From positions 1 through 16,270 of the forward strand of contig JAQIWT010000694.1 in the NCBI GenBank assembly GCA_034696485.1: a stretch of DNA of 16,270 nucleotides. Reading direction: 5' to 3'. This document shows positions 8,272 through 15,102 of this stretch, one piece after another. Made by a program: the position numbers and the translations under genes. Below the pieces are notes generated by a model. It was given only the letters and a program-made list of their open reading frames with translations, did no database searches and had not been told where the DNA came from. This stretch comes from Isohypsibius dastychi. Taxonomy: Eukaryota > Tardigrada > Eutardigrada > Parachela > Isohypsibiidae. Numbering within the stretch: position 1 is the first letter of the stretch; each line of letters begins with the position of its first letter.

Positions 8272-8451
8272 CGTGAGGGAGAATCCAGACTGAACAAGAC
8301 TTCATTAAGAACAAGACTAGACTACTCAACTAGCACACTGGGCACGGGGGTTTTATACCCCGGCCTCATAAGTAATCGATAAAGAACAACCAACGGGCAT
8401 GTGCTCTTTACGAGAGCACAGCCCACAATACAGAACAGGCAGGAAGCCTCA
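8272..8451 (-). repeat. LTR (3' LTR of the minus-strand element)
   Basis: 180 bp, matching 10583-10757. On the minus strand it starts TGAGG at 8451. It keeps the TATAAAA box (8351-8357), but the polyadenylation signal is mutated from AATAAA to AATGAA (8302-8307). A GTGCTC...GAGCAC hairpin is preserved around 8401-8419. The outer end is CG on the plus strand instead of the TG seen in the other copy. Confidence 0.85.
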
Positions 8452-8689
8452 CATAGCTCTCCTGGTAGTGTCCGTCCCTTGGACAATCCCAGGAAGCCGA
8501 GCATTAAATGCAAGAAGAGAAACGCAAGAAGGACAAGAACAGAACGAAGAACAGAACAAAGAAGACATCAATCAATATAAACAGATTTTCTGTTGCATTT
8601 TTACAAGCTTTTTACATTTTTTTTGAGCGTTTTGAGTTTTATAATTTTTTTGTTCCAATAGATAAATGAACGAATATTAATGAAGAAGT
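8452..8689 (-). other. Retroelement 3' leader/untranslated segment
   Basis: No ORF of note. It is A-rich and purine-rich around 8500-8570 and T-rich around 8580-8660 on the plus strand. A clear polypurine tract next to the 3' LTR (minus strand, just above 8451) is not evident, which may reflect decay. Confidence 0.4.
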
Positions 8690-8938
8690 CTACGGTGATG
8701 AGGGTTCTGACTTTTCAGTCCTGTCGTCAGTGGAATGACGGTTCTGCATAGCCTCTAATATTTGGGTGTCCTGTTGAGGCGTGAATAAGATGCAGTTATG
8801 CAGTGGCTGTCCAAGTGGGAAGCGGTCGAAGAGACGTTGAACATGCGCTTGATTGGACTCGGGTACGACTAATACTGGAGGTGGTTTCCGTTGGAGGTCA
8901 ATCATACGAACAGAACTAATTGATTGCCTTTCAGGCAT
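8690..8938 (-). CDS. Small ORF inside the retroelement, function unknown
   Basis: 82 codons from ATG at 8938 (MPERQSISSVRM start) to a stop at 8690, with a hydrophilic tail TDDRTEKSEPSSP. The open frame extends upstream to 8974. A good 3' splice site (ATTCTATTTCAG) lies at about 8957, so it may be a downstream exon rather than an independent gene. No reverse transcriptase, protease or integrase motif is visible. Composition is protein-like, but the family is not recognised. Confidence 0.4.
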   Translation of the reverse strand: MPERQSISSVRMIDLQRKPPPVLVVPESNQAHVQRLFDRFPLGQPLHNCILFTPQQDTQILEAMQNRHSTDDRTEKSEPSSP

Positions 8939-8973
8939 TGTGATAGGGGAGTAAAGCTGAAATAGAATGCACA

Positions 8974-9194
8974 ACCTGTTTAAACAGTAGAAACATCAAA
9001 ATATGTAAAACTAAAGATGAAATTAAAAGTACAACCTGTTCAAACAAAAATAAATGCAACGACCTGCGAAAAAGTAGGAGCAATCTGGAGCAATAAAGAA
9101 CAACCTGCGAAAAAAATACGTGCAACCTGAAAAACGAGAAGCACAACCTGTGAAAAAAAACACGAGCAATCCGGAAGAGGAGAACAGAAACCTG
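8974..9194 (-). repeat. 21-22 bp degenerate tandem array resembling repeated 3' splice sites
   Basis: CAGGTTG or close variants recur on the minus strand with the CAG ending at plus positions near 9194, 9150, 9129, 9107, 9087, 9066, 9038 and 8978; a decayed unit near 9172 fills the one gap. Steps are mostly 20-22 bp. Each unit has a T-rich stretch immediately before the next CAGG, as in GTATTTTTTTCGCAGGTTG. Short frames on both strands across it are repeat artefacts. Confidence 0.7.
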
Positions 9195-9248
9195 TGGAAA
9201 AAAAAGACGCACAAACTTCGTGAAGAATTCCAGCTCAGATGATACTGG

Positions 9249-9557
9249 CTACACTGATGGTTGATGATTTGCGCACTCATTTTCCCAGTGGCCATCACTA
9301 CCACAGATTGCGCAGACACGAGGTGGGTTTTCACAGTCCTCGGTTGTTTGCTGGCATTCAACTTCGTCATGGGCGTACTCCCCACAAGTGTTACACTGCA
9401 TATACAGGTATTCTGGATAATCCACATAAATGTGGTAGTTAGGATCACCATTATGTTCTTCGTTCTCACCACGACACACAGAGGCAGGGTGGTCCTGAAA
9501 GCCGCAAATATCGCAAAAATAAAAAATACTGCGATGAGGTCGCACTGGCTCTGACAT
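9249..9557 (-). CDS. Acidic protein with three CCHC zinc knuckles (gag-like)
   Basis: 102 codons from ATG at 9557 to a stop at 9249. Three zinc knuckles of the form C-x2-C-x4-H-x4-C are complete: C15/C18/H23/C28 (CDICGFQDHPASVC), C55/C58/H63/C68 (CNTCGEYAHDEVEC) and C82/C85/H90/C95 (CAICGSDGHWENEC). Such knuckles bind single-stranded RNA or DNA and are the hallmark of retroelement nucleocapsids. Inside an LTR element and on its coding strand, a gag nucleocapsid role is the natural reading. Oddly, the protein is rich in Asp and Glu rather than Lys and Arg, and no capsid domain precedes it in an open frame. A captured cellular CCHC gene is an alternative. The ORF is intact and longer than chance would favour. 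Confidence 0.75.
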   Translation of the reverse strand: MSEPVRPHRSIFYFCDICGFQDHPASVCRGENEEHNGDPNYHIYVDYPEYLYMQCNTCGEYAHDEVECQQTTEDCENPPRVCAICGSDGHWENECANHQPSV

Positions 9558-10219
9558 ACTGTGTTTTTTTTGATAGATTTTCAGCTAATCAATCAGATCA
9601 GCTGAATTTGTGTTTTGTATTGCAACAAACAAGTGATAAGACAGATATGTTCACCGGGGTAAAAATAAAAATTTAAGTCACACGAGTAGGCATATACTGG
9701 AAGAATAATTAAGAGGGAAATAATTGAGTTGCAGCAGAAGCCACTATCAATCAACAAAACTGATTGGCCCGGAAAAGCGGGATCAAGAAAATTTAGGATG
9801 GGGTTTGGTATACAAACGCATTTGCTGTAATAAATCAATCAGGGGTTTTGATTGACACCGCTGGGGTGGGTATTTTAAAGCTCAAGGGGGCGGGGTGCAC
9901 TGTGAGGGTGTGGGTGAACCAAATCTATCAACGATCAAGAAAGAAAAACCAATCAAATCAATCAACTCAATCAAGCTCCTCCTCAAATCAAATGAAAGTT
10001 CTCTGACGTCAATGGGAATCGGGTTCTGGGAAAAAAAGGCGAGAACCTGGGTCGTCGATCCACGGATCGATAAAATGCTGGGAATTTTTAATGCGGAAAA
10101 CCAGCTGCAGACTGCAGTTCCATTTTAACCATAGGTCAAATAACGCAAATAAGATAGACAAAACACGAAATCCTCAGCAAAAAATCATTTCAAGCAGAAA
10201 CAAAAAGAGAAAACAAAAT
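9558..10219 (-). other. Retroelement interior without a convincing gene
   Basis: Short frames at 9593-9838 (minus) and 9895-10128 (plus) lack motifs. Splice-acceptor-like TTTATTACAG occurs on the minus strand near 9828. This segment could be an intron between the leader (donor at 10555) and the CCHC ORF. Confidence 0.4.
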
Positions 10220-10515
10220 GGGCGCCGGTTTCGGTTCAGTGATTCAATTCCAACTTTTTTAATTCAATTCCAAATTCCAGTTTTGAGTTTCACTTCAAAT
10301 TTCAATCTCGACCTTCTCAACCCGGGGAGTTTCAGATTTCAGTTTCAATTCCGAATTCAATTTTCATTTCAATTTCAGTTCTTCAGTTCAGTCATTCAAT
10401 TTCTGCTCAATCCGCGGAGAGTTTCCAATTTTACTTTCAATTTCAACCCGGGGAAGTTTTATTGTTCAATATTCAAATTCAAAGTTCAATTTCAATTTCC
10501 ATTCTAACCCTCGGG
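10220..10515 (-). repeat. TTCAATT-rich low-complexity segment with CCCGGGG blocks
   Basis: The plus strand repeats TTCAATTTCA-like words and is punctuated by AACCCGGGGAGTTT-type blocks near 10319, 10408, 10444 and 10506. The Phe/Gln-rich plus-strand frame at 10091-10507 is only a translation of this simple sequence. On the element's own strand all frames have stops, so it is a non-coding leader or spacer. Confidence 0.65.
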
Positions 10516-10554
10516 AAGTTCGTAGTTAAAAAATTTTTTGTGTTTTTCTACTCA

Positions 10555-10582
10555 CAGTGTCATCCATAGTTTCGGTACCAAA
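10555..10582 (-). promoter_or_regulatory. Primer-binding site, start codon and 5' splice donor
   Basis: Reading minus from the LTR end at 10583 there is TTTGGTACCGAAACTATGG. TGGTACCGAAAC starting at 10580 has the TGG expected of a site complementary to a tRNA 3' CCA; the tRNA is not identified. It runs into an ATG at 10567 (ATGGATGACACT) and then GTGAGTAG, a strong 5' splice donor at 10555. A spliced leader exon of four codons is therefore possible. Confidence 0.55.
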
Positions 10583-10757
10583 TGTAAGGGAGCATCCAGA
10601 ATGAACAAGACTTTATTAAGAACAAGACAAGACTACTCAACTAACACACTGGGCACGGGGGTTTTATACCCCGGCCTCATGGATAACCGATAGAGAAAAT
10701 CCAACGGGCATGTGCTCAAGAGCACAGCCCACAATACAGAACAGGCAGGAAGCCTCA
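10583..10757 (-). repeat. LTR (5' LTR of the minus-strand element)
   Basis: 175 bp, matching 8272-8451. On the minus strand it runs from TGAGG at 10757 to TTACA at 10583. TATAAAA (10662-10668) lies roughly 45 bp before an intact AATAAA (10612-10617), so promoter, transcript start and polyadenylation signal are in the order expected for U3-R-U5. A perfect GTGCTCAAGAGCAC-type hairpin is present in U3. Confidence 0.85.
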
Positions 10758-10762
10758 CACTG
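10758..10762. repeat. Target site duplication (right), CACTG
   Basis: Exact copy of 8267-8271, directly abutting the CCTCA end of the right LTR. Confidence 0.85.
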
Positions 10763-10984
10763 GGTTATAAATCACCGGCGGAAGTGACTCTCGAACTAGC
10801 CGGTAAATTTCAAGACATCAATCATTCACGCAAGTCTTAACTTGTGCAGTTCAGGAAACGGCTTATCACGGCCCACTCCGGAACTGGCGATCACGTACAA
10901 CGATCAATTTTCAAGAGTGGAGCAATTCTGGATCAACAGCTTTTGCACGTGCAATACTTGATAAAAGTTCGAAAACCACCATGA
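10763..10984 (+). pseudogene. Polinton-type rve integrase, 3' part
   Basis: It starts GYKSPAEVTLELAG, the sequence expected directly after the HRSL-type motif that ends the left part at 8271, and it is in the same frame once the LTR element and one CACTG are removed. A GDHV segment at about 10886, in the same frame, fits the small C-terminal DNA-binding/SH3-like part of these integrases. One TAA (10838-10840) interrupts, and the frame ends with TGA at 10982-10984. The gene was probably already decaying, since the 5' part carries further stops. Confidence 0.75.
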
Positions 10985-11600
10985 TTTCACCACTTTTACA
11001 CAAAATTCCATCTTTGGGCACTGGTTCCAGCTCATCCGATGTTATTCACAACTCTCAAAAAGATTCTTTCTGATCTACCTGCGAATACAAATTCTGGGGC
11101 TGGAGAGATGGTTTGTATGAACCCAAACATTTGTACTCGGTGTTCGTGAGCTCATATTTCTTGGAAATTTACAATTATCAGTGCGGCAAACTGCAAAATT
11201 TGCAGAAATCTCTCAGGGATACCACGAGCAGGTGATATTCAATGCGCTATCAAATCGGAGTATCCAGAAGTATTTATGATTATTGTAATACTCTCTGTTC
11301 ATGTTTTGGTCGTAATAGCGTTTTTTGTTTCTTCCACCAGAGTTGATGACGATGGATCAATGACACCTCACTCTCCAGAAAGATATGGCTCAAGGTCCGT
11401 TTGAACTCCTGCTCGAAAATGTTCTGGCCTTGCGTAACTGTTTCGTCATCGTTCGTTTTTTTGGTCATTGACCGCCAAACGCCCAGCTTCTTCAATGGGT
11501 GAACTTTCAACAGGATGCACCCAGTTGAAATAAAATGAAGACAAAGAACGCCGCTTCAAAATTGAATTTCGTCATTAGGCGATTGGAATTCCTGAGATGA
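10985..11600. other. No clear gene; possible Polinton remnant
   Basis: A short plus-strand segment near 11100-11225 (LYEPKHLYSVF) could be a decayed continuation of the integrase region but is not conclusive. The 76-codon minus frame at 11280-11510 has no motif. A 42-codon plus ORF from 11276 begins with a hydrophobic stretch. I cannot support any of these as genes. Confidence 0.35.
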
Positions 11601-11735
11601 ATTATATCGGACAGGTGGGAATATCAGGGACTTAAACTCAACAGATACTGTGTTCAACGAGGTCGGGGAGGAACACTCTTCCCTGGAATGTTCAACGTAC
11701 CCATTGGCAGGGTGAAACCTAAATATGAGGAGTAA
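11601..11735 (+). pseudogene. Gly/Arg-rich ORF end, possibly another Polinton gene
   Basis: A frame open from 11601 ends at TAA 11733-11735 with RGRGGTLFPGMFNVPIGRV and a charged KYEE tail. The Arg/Gly-rich patch followed by an amphipathic segment has the feel of a small virion-associated protein of Polinton/adintovirus elements, and it lies downstream of the integrase on the same strand. There is no start codon and no upstream open frame. Low confidence. Confidence 0.3.
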
Positions 11736-12420
11736 GCTGTCGTAGATGATTGAAACTTACCGCCTGCTAATTTTATAAGTTGCATTTCAGTAACACTCGG
11801 ACTTCGACTCCATTAAACGCCTTTTCTGGGCATTATCGCATGATCCAGCAGAGGCTGTGAATTTTTGATTGAACAAAAAGATTTTACCTGTCGGTGCTTT
11901 TCAAGAAATCGCTTGCCGGCAAACTGTTAAACAGCTGGAACAACGGCGATCTCTATGTAAATCAAAACCTGTCTTAGGTGAAAGCGATATTATCTTCACA
12001 AGTTCAGCATTTTTATTTTTTAGCCCGGATGAATTCAGTTGTTGATTCTCCCGCAAAATATTTGTATATCGGGAACCAAAAAGAGCTAAGTTTGTTCCCA
12101 TTCATGTTTCCATATGATGGTTCAAAAGTAGCCAGCATGTTTCAAACGAATGGCTACAACAACAAAGTGCAAAACAATTTAGCAAACATTTGATCTTGTA
12201 AAATCCACACACGTTTTTTTCATTCATTCGTGTGAAGACGTTTTCCGTTTCTTCAGCAGTCAAACGGGTGGGTTTCGGAGAGGCCGGAACAACCATTGAT
12301 TTGAAAGATTTTTTTAATAAACTGAAATTATTTGACCCTGTACCAACCCGTTGGAATCCTCGCGGTTGTAGGATGAGAAGTTGCTGATGATAACGGTGCA
12401 TTATCTATTGTAACGAAAAC
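11736..12420. other. Mostly non-coding; one possible exon on the plus strand
   Basis: A strong 3' splice site (TTTTTATTTTTTAG) ends at 12023 and is followed by an open plus-strand frame (MNSVVDSPAKYLYIGNQ onward) to a stop near 12192. The minus-strand frames 11901-12101 and 12102-12401 overlap it. No family is recognised, and none is secure. Confidence 0.3.
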
Positions 12421-12558
12421 GTTTTCGAGCTTGAGAATTTCTGTCAGAACGGAGGGTACTATTACTCCTCATGTATTCTAGGGAATCACGAAATCGTCAA
12501 CGGTGAAAGCTTTTGGTCAGACTGTAAGGTACTTTCGCCCCATCAGTTCGGACCAAAA
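12421..12558 (+). CDS. Possible cysteine-rich exon, unrecognised
   Basis: 46 codons with strong codon-position bias encode FCQNGGYYYSSCILGN and NGESFWSDCK, with four cysteines, ending at a good donor AAAA|GTGAGTAT. The Cys spacing with GESFWSDC recalls a VWC-like or other small extracellular disulphide module, but I cannot name it. The 5' boundary is uncertain: the frame is open from about 12390, after a TAA, and an acceptor TTTTCGAG ends at 12429. A possible next exon starts after CATCCAG at 12697 in the same phase. It may be a real host exon or a decayed one. Confidence 0.35.
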
Positions 12559-12779
12559 GTGAGTATATCAAATATGGGACTCTTTCTTCGTCGAACTAGT
12601 TGGTGCTATCACCTATATTACTTATGAAAACCAGAATGATTGTGTGAGATATGTTATGCAATTCGAAATTTTACATCCAGCGTACAATTCATCCAGTTTT
12701 TCGAAACCTTTGTTCCAGATGGAAACCGAAAGAATTATGTAGAACTAATCCGTTTATTTAGAAATTCAAAACCAGCACT

Positions 12780-13079
12780 CTATTTTTCCCCTAATTCCAT
12801 TTCTATTCTTGTTTTACCTGGCAAATCAGTTGTTTTCAACACCTCCTCAATTATTTCATCGATGATACGATTTTCACTTCCCGCGCCTAAAATAACGTTT
12901 GAATTATTCTCGGTGAGAAACTTGTTTTTAAAATTAGTTCTGTAATCCGAAGAGTTGTAAAACATTTGCTGACTTATGTGTTTCGCGTCTTGGTCTGCGT
13001 CTCCTTTGCCGGAGATTGTTGGGAGCTGATTCCTGCCGCGACATGTTTGTTGAAGAGTCAAACCAGTCACCGAGGACAC
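12780..13079 (-). CDS. Possible exon, unrecognised
   Basis: Open minus-strand frame with a hydrophilic, protein-like sequence (NVILGAGSENRIIDEIIEEV). Internal signals: an acceptor TTATTTTAG just before the GAGSENR part and a donor CCAG|GTAAAAC at 12817/12818. If not spliced, it stops at 12780 with an AATAAA signal at 12753-12758 (minus), the right distance for a 3' end. Both models cannot be true. Family unknown. Confidence 0.3.
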   Translation of the reverse strand: MSSVTGLTLQQTCRGRNQLPTISGKGDADQDAKHISQQMFYNSSDYRTNFKNKFLTENNSNVILGAGSENRIIDEIIEEVLKTTDLPGKTRIEMELGEK

Positions 13080-13573
13080 TGTGTAATCCGATGTTTATGT
13101 GACACACCGCAGATAATTCAAAGCTGGCCATTCAAAACTGAAAATTATGACTGAATGGATCACCCTTCAGTTTGAGATGATCATCTTTCTTCCAGTCTCA
13201 TTACCGTGTCATCCGTGCCCTTGTCATGAAGACAGATTGACCACCATTGGTGTAGATGACCACTGGTGAACCACAAATTTTAAACACATGTTCGTCACTG
13301 TGTGGTTTACATTCGCACATCTTATTGGGTAGAAACCGTCAAGATCAGAAACAAAGTAAAAACGAAAACAAGGAGATGAGAATCAACAATGCTGCAAGCA
13401 AAACAAAATCACTCCTCCTTTTTAATCGGCAGACAACGCTTATCCGGTACGAAATACTTGACGATCAGAGATCAGAGATATCAATCATTCTAAAAAGCTT
13501 CGCGGCTCCGCCCGGAGTAAATTTAATGTGGGAAGGGATGGGAATTCTCTGACCGCGATTGCCATGATTATAC
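13080..13573. other. No supported feature
   Basis: The plus frame 13256-13552 and the minus frame 12934-13131 have no motif or clear boundaries. A short GATCAGAGATCAGAGAT duplication lies near 13463-13480. Confidence 0.4.
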
Positions 13574-13682
13574 CGCTTTGTGTTCTTGCACCAAACTTGT
13601 TTCGAAAGTTTCTCGCTGATTGCTGCCCAGAAGACTGGTCACTCTCCGTTCATTCGCAATGAAGTGGACCTTCTTGAGGCAT
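13574..13682 (-). CDS. Possible internal exon (109 nt), unrecognised
   Basis: Bounded on the minus strand by a strong acceptor TTTTGTTTTAACAG (top 13682) and a donor GCG|GTATAAT (bottom 13574). One frame is open throughout (CLKKVHFIANERRV start, ETSLVQEHKA end). It enters with two bases of a codon upstream and leaves in phase 0. No homology recognised. Confidence 0.3.
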
Positions 13683-13707
13683 CTGTTAAAACAAAATCAT
13701 ATTGCGT

Positions 13708-13989
13708 TCAAGTGGACATACTCCATAAAAAACTCATCAACATAAAGACCGAATTGCATCCGCAAATCTGGATCTGCAGAGGAGCGTAAATTGTCAACGA
13801 TCCTGTAAGAAGATCATTCACTTCATAGGAGTACTGAATACAGTAAATAAGATCATAAAATTTCTGTGTCTTTTCATTTCCAACTTCTGCAGGAGGAAGA
13901 TCGTCATTCCCAGCTACTTCGCTTACCGAGGTATCACCTTCCGACCGATCTGCAGCATCCAAATCGTCAACGTACACCTCATCTTCTGA
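13708..13989 (-). CDS. Possible acidic exon/ORF, unrecognised
   Basis: Open minus-strand frame starting EDEVYVDDLDAADRSEGDTS, rich in Asp and Glu, then NEKTQKFYDLIYCIQYSYE. A consensus donor GTAAGC falls inside, after GDTS, with an acceptor CTCCTGCAG 40 bases later. YVDD is not in a reverse transcriptase context: the neighbouring palm motifs are missing. There is no ATG at its start. Confidence 0.3.
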   Translation of the reverse strand, partial: SEDEVYVDDLDAADRSEGDTSVSEVAGNDDLPPAEVGNEKTQKFYDLIYCIQYSYEVNDLLTGSLTIYAPLQIQICGCNSVFMLMSFLWSMST

Positions 13990-14357
13990 TCATCTGATTC
14001 TTTACATGGCTCTCTGTTCACCCATGCTGATTTTTTCGCCCTGCGTTCTTGTCAAAATGGTTCTCCTCCTCGGTTTTAAATCCGGGGCTTTTCATCAGTT
14101 TCTGAAGTTTTCTGGCTGTTCCGTAATTGCTGATGAAGAGCGTCATTGGAATGCAGAGCTGAGTTATGGTGCAGCGACAATAACTGGTCGTCTTCAGGTA
14201 CGAGATCCACTCTTTAAAATCTCAACAGACGGCTTTGGCGACGTTGTAGCCCTGATGCAACGATTTCTCACAAGCCCGATGAGCTCCCCTTCTGATTAAA
14301 CAACATGTTCATAAAATTTTGAAGAACAAGATAAATCAATAAAAAGTCATTGCTTAC

Positions 14358-14466
14358 GGAGTCATATCCAACACCGGCCTCGTTGAGTTCCTCTGGCAAA
14401 ACGAAAACGTTCTTTTGACGTGAAAAGCTTTGTTGTGACATTTGGTCAGATAGGCCGGAAGTTTCG
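14358..14466 (-). CDS. Possible internal exon (109 nt), unrecognised
   Basis: Acceptor TTCTTTTGTATGTTGCAG (top 14466) and donor CC|GTAAGC (bottom 14358) enclose a frame with clear codon bias encoding NVFVLPEELNEAGVGYDS. A second frame is also open. The preceding exon-like segment at 14530-14673 does not join it in phase, so either the model is wrong or the gene is decayed. Confidence 0.3.
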
Positions 14467-14529
14467 CTGCAACATACAAAAGAATGAACCTTCACCATGG
14501 GAAGAGCTGTGAATGTTCATGAGTTTTAC

Positions 14530-14673
14530 CTTTAGATAACGATATGATCTCGTAATATTGAGCCTCATTTTCAGCCCATTAGAATTTGAGGTCTTCTCCA
14601 TGATGAAAGTTGATGGAGAGCGTGTTACCGTCCTCGGTGTGCCAGTCAAAGAAAGATCCATTTGTGCCGAAAT
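14530..14673 (-). pseudogene. Decayed exon-like segment cut by an LTR
   Basis: The minus-strand frame GTNGSFFDWHTEDGNTLSIN has strong codon bias but contains one TAA before WAENEAQYYEII. It ends at a donor AAAG|GTAAAA (14529/14530). Its upstream side is cut exactly where the LTR at 14674 begins, so the insertion may have destroyed the gene. Product unknown. Confidence 0.35.
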
Positions 14674-15080
14674 TGTTACGTGAAACTACATGTTTGACCG
14701 GACTTCGCCCTCACTCTATCCTTGCTAGCTCACTCACTCCACTTGTGTTTGTTTAATCTATTTGCTTACCCGTTCATTTGCTGAATTCGCCCTTTTCGTA
14801 TTCATACTGTTTACATCACGCCACTTGAGTGGCCTTGCTTTCTACATTTAAATGCAAGCTTGCGCTCGCATACAGTTCAGTTGAGTTAGTGGTATTTTTC
14901 CGTCTTCCATCACCTGCTCGTATGTTCGGGTATTCTTGGAACGCTTATGCTGTACTGATGACCGTATGAACAAAACCTATTTTCGTGTCGCGGTTCCGTG
15001 AACAATATCATTATTATGACACCGGCTAATTGTTTGTATTTATTCCATTTGTTATTCGGCTTTTAAATCCTGCCGCAACA
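14674..15080 (+). mobile_element. Second LTR, about 407 bp, unrelated to the first
   Basis: It starts TGTTACG and ends CGCAACA, which are inverted repeats of each other with one mismatch, the TG...CA ends typical of an LTR. Within it an A/T-rich ATTTAAATGC box (about 14847-14856) is followed by TTCAGTTGAG, a plausible initiator. A primer-binding site follows two to four bases after the end. No second copy is visible in the window, so this is the 5' end of a truncated element or one running out of recognisable sequence. Confidence 0.65.
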
Positions 15081-15084
15081 AATT

Positions 15085-15102
15085 TGGAGGACCCACCCGA
15101 GA
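15085..15102 (+). promoter_or_regulatory. Primer-binding site of the second LTR element
   Basis: TGGAGGACCCACCCGAGA begins with TGG four bases after the LTR end. GGACCCACCCGAGA looks like the complement of a tRNA acceptor stem and T-arm, as expected of a retroelement primer site. The tRNA was not identified. Confidence 0.6.

Larger units (their letters stand above)
8272..10757 (-). mobile_element. Short nested LTR retroelement (gag-only / TRIM-like), 2486 bp
   Basis: Direct terminal repeats of 180 bp (8272-8451) and 175 bp (10583-10757) bound a 2.1-kb interior, flanked by a perfect 5-bp duplication CACTG. The element sits inside an integrase gene whose frame is regained when the insert and one duplication copy are taken out, which fixes both boundaries. 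Orientation is minus: only on that strand do the LTRs read TGAGG...TATAAAA...AATAAA...TTACA, with a primer-binding site directly after the right-hand LTR. The interior has a CCHC protein but no visible protease, reverse transcriptase, RNase H or integrase, so movement would need helper enzymes. The LTRs differ by about 14 substitutions and one 5-bp gap by eye, so the insertion is not very recent. Superfamily unassigned. Confidence 0.85.

Noticed and set aside
9023-9472. 149- and 93-codon minus-strand ORFs overlapping the CCHC gene and the tandem array
   Set aside because: They start from non-ATG codons or lie in a frame shadowing the CCHC ORF, and their Phe/Leu-rich parts are the 21-22 bp repeat translated.
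9239-9554. Plus-strand ORFs at 9239-9442 and 9261-9554
   Set aside because: They are opposite-strand shadows of the zinc-knuckle ORF, which has three complete CCHC motifs.
10091-10507. Phe/Gln-rich plus-strand ORF of 138 codons
   Set aside because: It is a translation of TTCAATT-rich simple sequence, antisense to the retroelement.
8272-10757. Reading the LTR element as plus-strand
   Set aside because: Only the minus strand gives TATAAAA followed by AATAAA inside the LTR, a TGG primer site after an LTR end and the CCHC ORF in sense orientation.
13708-13989. YVDD motif of a reverse transcriptase
   Set aside because: It lies in a short, very acidic segment with no neighbouring palm or finger motifs.
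14023-14299. Joining the 14358-14466 segment to a long minus-strand frame below 14291
   Set aside because: The joined frame needs two in-frame stops to be ignored and uses the less codon-biased frame of the upstream exon, so I could not support it.
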